A stretch of 64,000 nt of DNA. Source: Heliopora coerulea. Taxonomy: Eukaryota > Cnidaria > Anthozoa > Scleralcyonacea > Helioporidae. Every line of letters begins with the position of its first letter. Positions within the stretch are counted from its first letter, which is position 1. The position numbers and the translations under genes were made by a program. The notes below the pieces were generated by a model, which was not told the origin of the DNA, searched no databases, and saw nothing but the letters and a program-made list of their open reading frames with translations. This document shows, one piece after another, positions 53,265-63,509 of this stretch. The stretch covers positions 1,435,501-1,499,500 of the forward strand of contig JASJOG010000012.1 of the NCBI GenBank assembly GCA_030142905.1, read 5' to 3'.

Positions 53265-56200
53265 TAAGTGTAAAGAAAAGATTCTAAACAATATGAGAGC
53301 TTCTTTTATCATAAGGAGTAGCCGATGAATTGGGAAACTCACCGTTGTCTTTTTGATTGTGATGTCCTATTCTGGCGATTAAATGTCATGAGAAGCCGGT
53401 TTTGTAATGGTTGAAAAATGGTGCCAAGAATATTTTCTTGAAGAATGATACCTGTACGTTTCCCAGTGCGACAACCAACCTAGTCACTTTAAATAGGCTC
53501 ATTTAGTTTCTTGAGTATCTCGAGGAAAAAAGTTATCATTGTTGTAGAATACCTTTGTTTGTTTTGGTGTTTTGGGAAGCAAGTATTACTGTTGATTAGG
53601 TAGTAATTGTCAGTGAGTAACTGTGATAGTTTTTCTGTTTTGAGAGGCAAAATGTTCTCTGATATAGTACAGAAACATGTACCAAATATACTACCTCCTG
53701 TACATACACATATGCATTATATGCATGGACATAAACAGGCATACAAACACAATAGTATATACACTCAATAATACATACAGTATTTATGTGTACGTGTATA
53801 TGTATATATACAAATATAAACTACTTAATAAAGAACAATAATTTAAAAGGACTTTATGTTATGTTTTAATGCTCAGCAACTTTAACATCCAGAAGGTCTT
53901 CTGAAGAATAGGTTGAAAATCCAATTTGGATTTGACAATTGGATTGGATTTACATACTGCTACTCATTAGTGATGAGTGAACAGTATGAGATGATTCATT
54001 GATAAACTGAAAAAAATCTGATGTTTACTGAAAACTGATTTCATCAACAGTACTTTTAGCAAAAAGCAAGAAAAATGAGGGGGAAAAAAAGTGGTAAAAG
54101 ATCAACATCTCCACACTGGCAGTAACAAACTGTGAAATTAAATAGCAAACCATGTTTTAATAGTATGTTATAATGGAAAAAATGGAACAGCATTGTCACA
54201 TCAAAAGCTATCATAGCTTTGCAATAGGATTGGAATGAACTAGGGTGAAATTCTGATCAATTTTATATCATTTCTGGATCCAAGGTATATGACCAACTTC
54301 TTAATTGTTGATAACAAGGATTTGCTACTTGATACACTGAAAGAGGAACTTTCTTGAAATGCTCACATGTGAGTTGCATGTGTTTTTTATAGATAAAAGG
54401 TGAAAAATGGTTTACTAGTTTTTTTTCCAGTTTTTTCAGATGGTTTTCAGTTTTATGTTTATTACCCAAACTGCCTCACTGTATGAGTGAATACAAACCT
54501 GCAGATATTGTCATCAAACTATACAAACACAACTTTCAATCAACCAAAGTGCATGGTTCAAAGATGTTTATTATATAATAGCACAATATGAATATCTATA
54601 ATTATTATTTATGCAGATTCGCCAGCGAAGGCTTGCCCGGTTGTCCTTAAGTCCTCAAGCATCCAATTCAAGTTCTTCTACCTCAACCTCACCAGGAAAT
54701 CCTTCACCAATATCATCTCCCATAACAATGAATTCATATGGTACCAGTCCAAGTACTGGTTTTCTAATGGCTGTTTCTCCACCAAGTAAGTGGTTAATTT
54801 TAAGGCCAAGGAAATGCTGGAACACAATTGTACCACACTGACATTCATTTGTTGGTTCAACAAGGGAAATATTTTATAGTACAAGTGATGAAGTTCCTGA
54901 AATGTTGAACTCTGTGATCATTTATCTAATGTCGCAAGTCAGTAATGTTGGCTAATGCTTTGAAACAAATTTGTATACCTAATCTGGCCTTTATTTCCAT
55001 TCTTTCTGTTTTATAAAGCTAACTCATTATAATCTTACAGTCCTTATAAACATTTCCTTCAGTAACTTGTATTGAATATACATGTAGTTACAGATACTGT
55101 ATTACTTTGGTTGTATTTCTATGAAACTAGATAGCTAATTCATCTGATACACTGCAACTTCTAGTATGTGACATCCAAGTTTACCTATCAAATTGTTTGT
55201 TGACCACCTTGTAGCACTGTTAAATGAATATTTAGCATTTACTCTCAGTTAAATGAAATGGAATTTATATATGAAGGAAATTTTCAAGTGTCGAAATCTT
55301 ATATTTTGAGACCCAACTGAGACCAGTTGCAAAAATGTAACCCGAATGCCTCTGAGAATTGAACCAGCAATTCCATAAATCTAGATCATTGCCCAACATA
55401 TCGAGCTGTGAAGGCCAGTGCTGAGAACTAGACTATAAGTTCTGTATTACTTTATAAAATGGTTATACCGGTGAAGAGACTGGTATATTCAATAAATATT
55501 TGGCATTTACATTTCATGAAATAGAGTGGAGTTTATATTTGAAGAAGATAAATTTCAAGTGTCCAAATCTTACAACTCAAGACTCAACTGAGACCAGTTA
55601 TAAAAACTGTTACTCAAGGGCCTTAGGCTGAGAATCAAACCTGTGACCTTGAGAATCTAGTACAGCATGTTGCCAACTGAAGTATGAAGGCCCATTAGAT
55701 ACATAAAATATCAAACTTGCTTTTTTTTTTTATTGTGCACATGAATAGTGCTGCTCATTTGCTAGGACTTAACCAACAAAAAACCAGGGATGGTAGCTTG
55801 GAAATAGCCATGTGGACAATTACATACATCTTTAATGTTTTTCTTGTAAACCAGGGAGTGTGCCATTAATAACTGAAAAAACAGACTCTTCGATGGGATC
55901 ATTGGACAGTGGGTTTGAATCTCAGTCAATGGAAGTTGAAGAAGATGGGGATGGTGAGATCATTGGGGATAAGTGTGGTAAACGAATGTCTTCTCATGCT
56001 CCCTCATCATCCCCTGAGCTACTAAAAGTGGTTAAAAAGAGTAAGGAAAATTCAGAAACAACTGAAAAGGTGAGTAGGTTTCATTTATTATGTTGTTGTT
56101 CTGTTTTTTGTTGATGTAATGTTGCACTTGAAGACTAGAAATTGACAGTTTGTGTACAAGACTTTTGGTGTACAGCTGTGTGGCTAAATGGTGATGATAG

Positions 56201-59200
56201 GGTATGTCAGAGCTCTTTTGGTTTCAACATTTAAACAGGAATGTGCCAGAGGGGGGTGAGGAGGCTACAGTCCCCCTGTCAGGGAAAAATGAACAATTCA
56301 TTGGGGGAATTTTCACTGATGATAATGCATTTATGTATTGTACAAACTATGAGTACTTTTTGATTTAGCCAAGAAAGATAATAGACTCTTCTCTTCATGC
56401 CAAATCTAAAAGATTAGTTAAATGTTTCCAGTCAGTTGTTGTGCTTATTCTTGCAAAAAAGAACATGTTTTCATCCTTCAAATAAGGAACTTATAAAAGG
56501 GGCATGGTCCTTGCTCTTCTGGTTTGGCCCCCCCTGTTAGGAACATTAGCCCCTGTGTTGGGGAATTCCTGGTGCTGCCCCTGTATTTAGAAATCTTTGG
56601 AAAGGAGAGTTTTGGCATATTTTTTAAAGATTCAGAGCCTGAAGAAAGCTAAGGGGAAGCTTATGCACAAAAAATTAGAAAAATTCATTGCAGGCAACAA
56701 AAAAGGCATCCAACATTTACCTTTGCAGTAAACTTTGTGCCTAACTTGTCCAATGTCTTTGAATGTTTGTGAATCCAAAATTTTTTCTTCGTGTTTTGAG
56801 CTGGAAGAATTGATGTGTGATTGTCACTCATTTTTTAAAGATTTGTTGCTAAGTTTCATCAATGGTTTGTTATTACGATGTTAATGTATGTTAGATTCTA
56901 GACAGTAGATACTGTAGTTTCAAAACAAACATTTAGTTGTGGTTATAAATTTAAATATCACTTTTAAAAATCTATTAACCATGGTGAATGGTTTTACTGG
57001 ACCGTTCTGAGAAAAACTCTGTAAACTTTTGCAGAGTAAGAATAGTAAAAGAAGAGTTTGAGCCTCTGAATACTGTAAACACTGTCTAAACAGAGGAAGC
57101 GCTATGCATTTTTGCAGACTGAAATGCTGCTCCTTAAGAGCAGTCTGATGCAATGTGTAGTGCTTCTTCTTTAATTTTAATATTTATATTTCAGAGGTTC
57201 AAACTCTTCTTTTACTATTCTTACTCTGTGAAGGTTCCTAGAGTTCTTCTCAGAACTGTCCAGCATAACCAGTCACCATGGTTAATACATTTTTAAAAGT
57301 GATATTGTGGTTTTTACTACTTACTGATACTGCTTGTATCTTTCTTGTTTAGTTCTCTGTTACAAACGAGCAGTTTAGAGTGGCAGTTTCTCAAGTTTTC
57401 GATTTAAACATTGATGTAAGTACAAGTAACAGACCAAGATTGTTTTGGAGATACAAACCATTTAATCTGGTAGAAATCAGAATCATCCTCAGAGATACAT
57501 GAACATCCTCTCATGGATAGCGTTAAGTTGCTGTGAGAATATCTCATGCACTTAAGTTGGATAAAAACTTCCCTTCAATCCCTGTGGACTTATTAGCTCA
57601 ACAGGTAGAGTGGCAGACTGGTATCCTGAAGGTGTAAGTTCTAATCCCACTCAAGTCAACATTTTTCAGTTGACTTTGGCAATGTCACATTATTATGACA
57701 AAATTTCTGGCAGAAATAAATTTTGTAAAACTGTCATTCTATGCCATTCAGTATACCTGTACTGGTTGTACTGTAATTGATACAATATGAGTGGTTGAAT
57801 TGTATGGGCCTGTTTGTACAATGCAGTCGTTTTGTATGACTGTTCTTCCTGGTCTATGTACTGTAATTTTGTCTCAAGGACACAATTCTAACACTTGATT
57901 CGATTGCTAATGTGCCAATACATACTCATGGCTGTAGTGAGTTCATCATATATATTAGAGTGAATAACTGTATGAGATAATTGTCTGGTGTAAATGGGCA
58001 TAAGGGTTGTACAAGGCAAGCCATAGCAAATATGTTATATTCTGTTATCCTACCGTACATAACATTACAATATATCACATCACATTGTATTGTATTGTAT
58101 TTTTATAGTATTGTATGGTATGGTATTGAATTAAATTGTATCATGTTGTAATTAAGAAATAGAAAATTGCTTGAGTGTCTCTGTACTGTGATAGAAACAT
58201 GAATGACGTCATTTCAACCAGAAAAATGCCCAGTGAAAACACGAGGCGTAGCCGAATGTTTTCTGGTATTTTTCCTGCTTGAAATGACGTCATTCATGTT
58301 TCTGTCACAGTACAGTACAGAGACATGAAAGCTATTTTCTATTTGTTTTATAAAATAACCAAGGATTTTTCGAGTTTTCGTGACCTCTTCCATGTCTCTG
58401 TGCTCAGAGAAAATGAGGCTCGTCCAATCAGAGCGTGCGTAGGACGCGTGTTTTCATAATATATGATACAATATGATAGGATATAATGTTATATATTACA
58501 TTATATTACATTATATTATATTATATTATATTATATTAAATTATATTATATGTTATATTAACTCCTTCCTAGCAGATTCTGTTTTTGAATTGTTTTAGTC
58601 CGACTAACGCCAGACAAGAGAGGAGTATACTCCTTTTTCAATTTCTAATCAATATTACGCGTTCGTTTTTAGATAAACAATAAGACAGCGAAGGATCATT
58701 TTCTCCCTCAAGTTGCTGAAGAATTATGCCAGAATTCCGACAAAGGTAGCGTTAAGACCATTCACAGAATACGATTGTCGCACGCGATACTTCTTCCTGG
58801 CGTATCCATTTATCTCTTAGGACGTAATTCCGGCTTACTATTCGTTCCCGAATGTTGCAATATGTCCTGAAGACTCTTTTGACTGAATCGTATGTATCAG
58901 GACGCACTATCCTATGCAAAAGTTGTGCCGTGTACAAGGCCATCGCTAGGCCTCCTCTAACAATGAAAAAAAATTACTTATTGACCAAGTGTGAGGTCTG
59001 TACGAGGAAGTATTTGCCTGAGGTTTTTGTATAGCTCGAGCGACGAAGGAGCGAGGAACCCGAGGGCAAACACTTTTCCGTACAGACCGAACAAATGAGG
59101 TTAATAATGAATTTATTATTTGGCTTTTGGTTCCTTCCATCATCGCTTTTAACGAACATTTAGGTTTGTGAGTGAGCGGGTTAGGTTTACTTGCTTGTTT

Positions 59201-60012
59201 TTACCAATTCGTGATTTTTGTTTCAATTTATCTAGTTTTCTGCTTAAAATTATTGTTGAGAAGATTTAACTATATTTTTTTGGTAATTTTTCGTTGTAAA
59301 TCTTTTGTAAAATGTTCCTGAATGTGGTTTATTTGTTTTCCAATCAACTCAGAAATTTCCCCACTTAAACTAGCTGGTCTGATGGAAAAACTTATTGCAC
59401 GGCTAGGCAGCCAATCAGCGTGCTTCATTTTACGTACAGACCGGATAGTGAGCTCAGCCATATACTAATTAAGCTGGCGTTACTTCCGGTGAAATGGAGC
59501 GTTCTGATTGGCTGAGACGGTCTGACTGGTGGTAATTACTTTCTCGTAATGGACCGGTCCATTACGGGATCTGGTTTGCACCAGCAAATGTTTAGAGCTT
59601 GTTTTTGCCAACGACTTCGTGTTTCTTTTTATTTATTCGTCGACTTTTCTGATTAAAATCATCGTGGAAAGGATTTGGCCAAGTCATAAGCGGTTTGTTT
59701 TTGGTTAATCCTTGGTAAAACGTAGCTGAATCTCGTTTGTTTGTCTTCAGAGCAACTGGGAAATTTTCCCGCCAAAACTTGCCGGCGTGTAGGAAAAACT
59801 TGCGGAACGAAAAAACTTTATAAGCATTTTTTTTCATTGATGTGTCTATTGGTTTTTCTTCGTGAATTTGAACCAAACTGATCTTTCTTTGTGCTCTTTG
59901 CCTGCAAAAGCGCTCGACGACTAACTCTTTGTAACGCTATACGAATGTAATATATTTTTATCAGTATGTTTTGCTTGTTTAAAACAAGCCATATAATAAA
60001 CCTCTTATATAC

Positions 60013-60043
<31 letters not shown>

Positions 60044-62590
60044 ATAATAATAAACCTTTTTTAATATCAGAAAGGAGTCTTTTGTGTACGTACTGTCAAG
60101 ACCCCCGGTCTGATATTTTCCTTTAATGACCGCGCTCTCGGTTAATAAGAGGTTATTATTTTGATATCAAGCACTATTTCACTCTTTCCATTTTGTTTTT
60201 TTTTTCCTTCTTCAGCATGTGCCGATTTGGATGACCTCATCGACGAAGCTATAATGGAAAGAATTTCTTTTGAAAAAACTTTCGACAATTTGGCAGATCA
60301 AACTCAACCCGGCATTGAAGATGAAAATGCTTCTGGTAAAGGAGAGGCGGTGGCAAATAAAGTTAAAGATGAAAATGACTTTGAAGACAAACTGCTGGAT
60401 TATTTTATACAGTCGTTTGGGAGGATCCAAAGCATCGAGAAGGAATACCCAAAGGTAGGTGATACTGAATTGAGACAGGTTGTGAAATGGTAATAACTCA
60501 AGGTTACATACAATGGCGGGTAATACATTCTTTCGTTAAGAACCCATCTACGCGATACTACTGTTGCATACGACAGTGCACCCTGACGTATGTAATTGAC
60601 TCGTAAGAGCACAACTTCCTTAAACTATTTGCGCCTCAATGTTGTAGTACGTCCTGAAGACTCTGGTGACTAAATCGTATACATCAGAATGAACAATGGT
60701 ATTAAAGTCGCGCCGTGTAGATCCCAAAGGCTCTGTCCACACGATATGATTGTTGTATACGACTATTCTTTACGAAGTATGTGATTAAGTCACGAGCATC
60801 TTCTGGACGTTTTGCTACATGAGCATGCGAATCGTAAGCAGGAACCGTGCTCTTTAAACCAACATCATATACGCCAGGACGACCAATCGTGTAAATGAAC
60901 CCTAAGGCGTGTTTGCACGTTCAATTTTGTATCTCGCGATTGTTGGCTGGTGTATGCCATAACCCCAGGACAGTCTCTGCAGCAAGATATCTGCTCGTGA
61001 TTTGCTCCAGCTCGTCCACAAGGCTCTCACGAGTTTACAATTCTATGCAAGCTTTTTTCTTAGTTTTTTGTGCAGTTTTGATTTCCGTTCTTTCTTTAGT
61101 GTTTCTACATTTCAATGTAAATTCTGTATCATTTTGAGCCCCAGTGAAGTTCTTGGGTCGGATTAACCATATTTACTCTTATTTCTCCTATTTCTCCTAT
61201 TCAGCGTCGTCAAGATGAAAAGTGGATGTCCTTCCTGTCCTCAGCTCGAACGTATTGTTTTAGGTTTGCGTCGCTTGTCCTCCAAGGAATATTTTCTAAG
61301 AAAAGGTAAGAAGCCTTTTTATGGCCCCAACTCGTTAACCCTCAAAACCCCGAGTCCGGTATGTCAAGCCAGTTTGGTTTTTGAATACTTTCTGGCTTGA
61401 CTCTGTCAGTGGGTAGAGCATTGGTCTTATAGTCTGCTGACTGAAACCCGTATTGTGTTTGGTTGTCTTTGTCGGTACGGCGATAATCTGATTGCTCTAA
61501 ATGACCTTCAGTTTGCGAGCTTTACTATTTAGTGACCGAGCGTGAGGTCTGTACTAGTTTAAGTATACGGACCGTGGAAATACAAATGTCAGACACTTCA
61601 CTAGTACAGACCGAACAAGCGAGGTCAATTAGTAGTTTATTGTATGGCTTTACTGAAATATCATTGACAAATGTGAAGGCACAAAACGTCAAATAAAGAC
61701 TTATAATTCTGTTGTCATGTCAAGTAAAATTTCTTTACCAACTTCACTCTGCGCGGTTACTCTCCTTTTTCTAGTTGTTAGTAATACATTTTCACTCAAT
61801 ATTTTGTCAAAATTTAAATTTTTATTCGACATAAGCAATGCGTTTTTAAATTTCCCTTACTAAGCAGGAAATATGGGAAATATCCGACCACTTATGAACC
61901 AATCAAATTGTAGAATTTCCGTATTCGGACCGCTTGTTGCCACAGCCATATAGTAATGATTACTTATCAACCAAGTGTGAGGTCTATACGGGAAAGTATT
62001 TGCCTGAGGTTTTTGTACAGACCGAACGACGAAGGAGGAGACCGAACAAACGAAGTTAACAAGAAATTTATTATATGGCTTTTGGTTCCTTTTTTTCATC
62101 GCTTTTAACGAAATTTCGTGTTGGTGAGTTAGCGGTTTAGATTTACTTGCTTGTTTTTACGTATTACGTCGTGATTTGTTTTACATCTTTTCGTCTAGTT
62201 TTCAGCTTAAAATTATCGTTGAGAAGTTCAGACTTCTTTTTTCATTTTTTGTTGTTATAAATCTTTTATTGAACTGAACGTACTTGAATCTGATTGGTTT
62301 GTCTTCAAATGTAATCGGAAATTTTCCCGCCAAAGCTAGCCGGTCCGTACGAAAATCTTATTGCACGGCTAGGTAGCCAATCAACGTGCGTCATTTTGCG
62401 TGCAGACCAGGTGGCGAGCTCAGCCATATAATCATACCAAATATTTCCGACGCTTTACTGGTATTCTAGGTCACCTCTCAAACCAAGTCCATTGTTGCGG
62501 TTTTTGGTTGAGGACAGAGCCAAAAGACCGGAGGAATTTCTTACTGGGTTTATCTATCACCTGGCGGAAGACGAAGTTTCCTTCGAAAAG
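53241..62590 (+). CDS. UBE4B: Ubiquitin conjugation factor E4 B, 5' portion (8 exons)
   Basis: Exons: 53241-53264, 54617-54785, 55855-56069, 57353-57415, 58673-58745, 60216-60454, 61205-61305, 62470-62590. They join in phase to 1005 nt (335 codons) and end in phase 0 with a GTGAGT donor, so the gene runs off the window. The product begins MNELSAEE-IRQRRLARL, close to the UBE4B N-terminus. A Ser/Pro-rich segment follows, then an acidic block (SMGSLDSGFESQSMEVEEDG) like the DSGIENMEVDE of vertebrate UBE4B. A helical region with FSVTNEQFRVAVSQVF, ADLDDLIDEAIMERISFEKT, YCFRFASLVLQG and PLLRFLVEDRAKRPEEFLTG precedes the Ufd2P core. UBE4B/Ufd2 extends ubiquitin chains through a C-terminal U-box, which is not in this window. 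Confidence 0.92.
54617..54785 (+). CDS. UBE4B: UBE4B exon 2: RRxRLARL and Ser/Pro-rich region
   Basis: The acceptor is TTATGCAG| and the exon ends CCACCAA|GTAAGT in phase 1. Encodes IRQRRLARLSLSP, then STSTSPGNPSPISSP and GFLMAVSPP. Confidence 0.92.
55220..55705 (-). repeat. Two tandem tRNA-derived SINE-like copies in UBE4B intron 2
   Basis: Blocks at about 55220-55455 and 55490-55705 are related (TTTCAAGTGTC, GAGACCAGTT). On the minus strand each begins GGCCTTCA with A-box-like (CAGCTCGATATGTTGG / TACTTCAGTTGGCAACA) and B-box-like (GGTTCAATTCTC / GGTTTGATTCTC) words. This is the layout of a tRNA-derived SINE head. Confidence 0.5.
55855..56069 (+). CDS. UBE4B: UBE4B exon 3: acidic DSGFESQSMEVEE region
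   Basis: The acceptor is AAACCAG| (phase 1) and the exon ends GAAAAG|GTGAGT in phase 0. Encodes SVPLITEKTDSSMGS, LDSGFESQSMEVEEDGDGE and SSHAPSSSPELLKVVKKSKE. In vertebrates the corresponding stretch contains a caspase-type cleavage sequence; whether this one is cleaved is unknown. Confidence 0.92.
56236..56583. mobile_element. hAT-like MITE family D, copy 3
   Basis: Shares GATTTAGCCAAGAAAGATAA and AGACTCTTCTCTTCATGCC with copy 2 and ends GGAATTCCTGGTGCTGCCCC, matching the inverted CAGTGG...GGAATT end of copy 1. It lies in UBE4B intron 3. Confidence 0.6.
56950..57310. mobile_element. Palindromic element K in UBE4B intron 3
   Basis: The arms AATATCACTTTTAAAAATCT / TTTTTAAAAGTGATATT and AGTAAGAATAGTAAAAGAAG / CTTCTTTTACTATTCTTACT are inverted over about 115 bp. 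It ends about 40 bp before the acceptor of exon 4. Confidence 0.75.
57353..57415 (+). CDS. UBE4B: UBE4B exon 4
   Basis: The acceptor is TTGTTTAG| and the exon ends ATTGAT|GTAAGT; phase 0 at both ends. Encodes FSVTNEQFRVAVSQVFDLN, which parallels the EEQALQLVCKIFRVSW helix of vertebrate UBE4B. Confidence 0.88.
57480..57690 (+). repeat. tRNA-like SINE, single arm
   Basis: Matches the right arm of 41814-42060: CATGGATAGCGTTAAGTTG, then a tRNA-like part (TTAGCTCAACAGGTAGAGTG, GTAAGTTCTAATCCCACT) and AACATTTTTCAGTTGACTTT. It is diverged and lies in UBE4B intron 4. Confidence 0.6.
58070..58160. repeat. TATTGTAT-rich simple repeat
   Basis: Imperfect GTATTGTATTGTAT units. A related ATTATATTATATT tract lies at 58470-58560. 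Confidence 0.8.
58185..58325. mobile_element. Short palindrome with paired TGACGTCA sites
   Basis: The arms GAAACATGAATGACGTCATT / AATGACGTCATTCATGTTTC are perfect over 20 bp and continue imperfectly to GTACTGTGA / TCACAGTAC. Each arm contains TGACGTCA, the CREB/ATF consensus. The centre is AACACGAGGCGTAGCCG. Confidence 0.65.
58673..58745 (+). CDS. UBE4B: UBE4B exon 5
   Basis: The acceptor is GTTTTTAG| and the exon ends GACAAAG|GTAGCG in phase 1. Encodes INNKTAKDHFLPQVAEELCQ. The donor is weaker than the others and an R2 repeat begins 8 bp after it. Confidence 0.85.
58754..58942. repeat. R2-related repeat directly after UBE4B exon 5
   Basis: Contains CACAGAATACGATTGTCGCA, GGCGTATCCATTTAT, CGAATGTTGCAATATGTCCT and GTGCCGTGTACAAGGCC. 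Confidence 0.55.
58972..59467. mobile_element. Repeat family R3 (about 490 bp), copy 1
   Basis: Begins ATTACTTATTGACCAAGTGTGAGG and ends GAGCTCAGCCATATACTAATT. It shares GTGAGGTCTGTAC, GTATTTGCCTGAGG, ACAGACCGAACAAA and TTATTTGGCTTTTGGTTCC with copies at about 61530-61952 and 61953-62435. A more distant relative of the interior runs through 59585-59960. Confidence 0.65.
60216..60454 (+). CDS. UBE4B: UBE4B exon 6
   Basis: The acceptor is CTTCTTCAG| (phase 1) and the exon ends CCAAAG|GTAGGT in phase 0. Encodes ADLDDLIDEAIMERISFEKT, an acidic spacer (PGIEDENASGKGEAV) and DKLLDYFIQSFGRIQSIEKE. The last block parallels the LNYLIECFDRVGIEE stretch of vertebrate UBE4B. Confidence 0.93.
60539..60903. 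repeat. Two R2-related repeats in tandem in UBE4B intron 6
   Basis: Unit 60539-60725 (CATCTACGCGATACTACTGT ... GCCGTGTAGATCCC) is followed at once by unit 60730-60903 (CTCTGTCCACACGATATGAT ... CAATCGTGTAAATGAACCCT). Both have inverted-type CACGATA/TCGTGTA ends. Confidence 0.55.
61205..61305 (+). CDS. UBE4B: UBE4B exon 7
   Basis: The acceptor is CTATTCAG| and the exon ends AAGAAAAG|GTAAGA in phase 2. Encodes RRQDEKWMSFLSSARTYCFR and FASLVLQGIFSKK, parallel to the NIRSQCISHTALVLQG stretch of vertebrate UBE4B. Confidence 0.9.
61530..62435. mobile_element. Repeat family R3, two adjacent copies
   Basis: Copy 2 (about 61530-61952) and copy 3 (about 61953-62435) lie head to tail. Both have GTGAGGTCT near the start and end in an AGCCATATA block. 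Copy 3 ends only about 35 bp before the acceptor of UBE4B exon 8. Confidence 0.6.
62470..62590 (+). CDS. UBE4B: UBE4B exon 8 (last in window)
   Basis: The acceptor is GTATTCTAG| (phase 2) and the exon ends GAAAAG|GTGAGT in phase 0. Encodes SPLKPSPLLRFLVEDRAKRP, EEFLTGFIYHL and AEDEVSFEK, parallel to the start of the Ufd2P core (LVPYMLCRNLPYGFIQELV). The remaining exons lie beyond the window. Confidence 0.9.
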
Positions 62591-63224
62591 GTGAGTTAAC
62601 CGTTCGACTCCAGACAACGACATACATTGATTTTAAAGACTTCGTTCATCTAGCTACTTTGCTGGGAAATTCACTTGCTACTTTCAAGTCTGATTTGTGT
62701 GTGATATGTTGAGAGGGAGGAACCAGTAGGGAACCGTATTCGAAGTATAAATATCAAAGCCCAGCAAAGTGTTCGAAGTAAAACCATAAACAATGAAAAG
62801 TTAATGGATTCAACGTTTCGTTGCTCAAGGGGACGCTTCGCCTCAATTTTTTGGTCAGTTAGGATGAAATGAAGTTTCCATGGCAACCAAAGTGAATGTC
62901 ATAAAAATGACACATAGAGGCATAGTTTGATTTTTAATCTTTTACGTGGGAAATTTTTATTTAAATTCATTCAATTGTGGGTTAGATATTGTGGTGGGAA
63001 TTTTTCGTCAGTGAAATAAAACTTTTCGTGGACAATGGTCCACTTGGTTTCATATTACAATCCAGGCATTTAAATTTGGTAAAATATTATTTCAGCTTGT
63101 AGCTGGCAGTTCATACTTTTACAAAGATTACAGGCTTTCAATATTTTGGGGCTTAAAACGGTTAATTATGGATGGTCAAAGTTTAGTCCATTTTAATGCC
63201 AAATAAAGGTGAAACGCTCCCTTA

Positions 63225-63505
63225 ACGCAACATCATCAGGGAATGAATAAATTAAACAGTGACAGATAAATGTAAGCTATTGTTACTATATACATAAATG
63301 ACAATGACGTAGATAGGTTGTGGCGAGAAAAAAAAAAGTCTGGAAAACGATTAAGATGTGATGATAGAATTAGAATAAAGAAAGAGCCCAGGTTTGCATC
63401 AAGCGACGGATTAAGTTTCTTAATCAGTAGACTTTACCTAACAAGATCGAGCGTAACAGAATGTCCATTCCCTGATGATGTTGCCTTAAACAACAAAACG
63501 TTGGA
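63225..63505. mobile_element. Inverted-repeat element with GATGATGTTGC ends
   Basis: GCAACATCATCAGGGAATG (63230-63248) is inverted at 63464-63485 as CATTCCCTGATGATGTTGCC. It is flanked by ACGCTCCCTTAA and AACAAAACGTT. It belongs to the same hairpin theme as 21842 and 26582. The small plus-strand frame inside is not a gene. Confidence 0.5.
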
Positions 63506-63509
63506 TGCT

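Noticed and set aside
61385..61450. tRNA-like GTGGGTAGAGCATTGGTCTTATAGTCTG
   Set aside because: An A-box-like stretch is present, but no B-box or acceptor stem follows.
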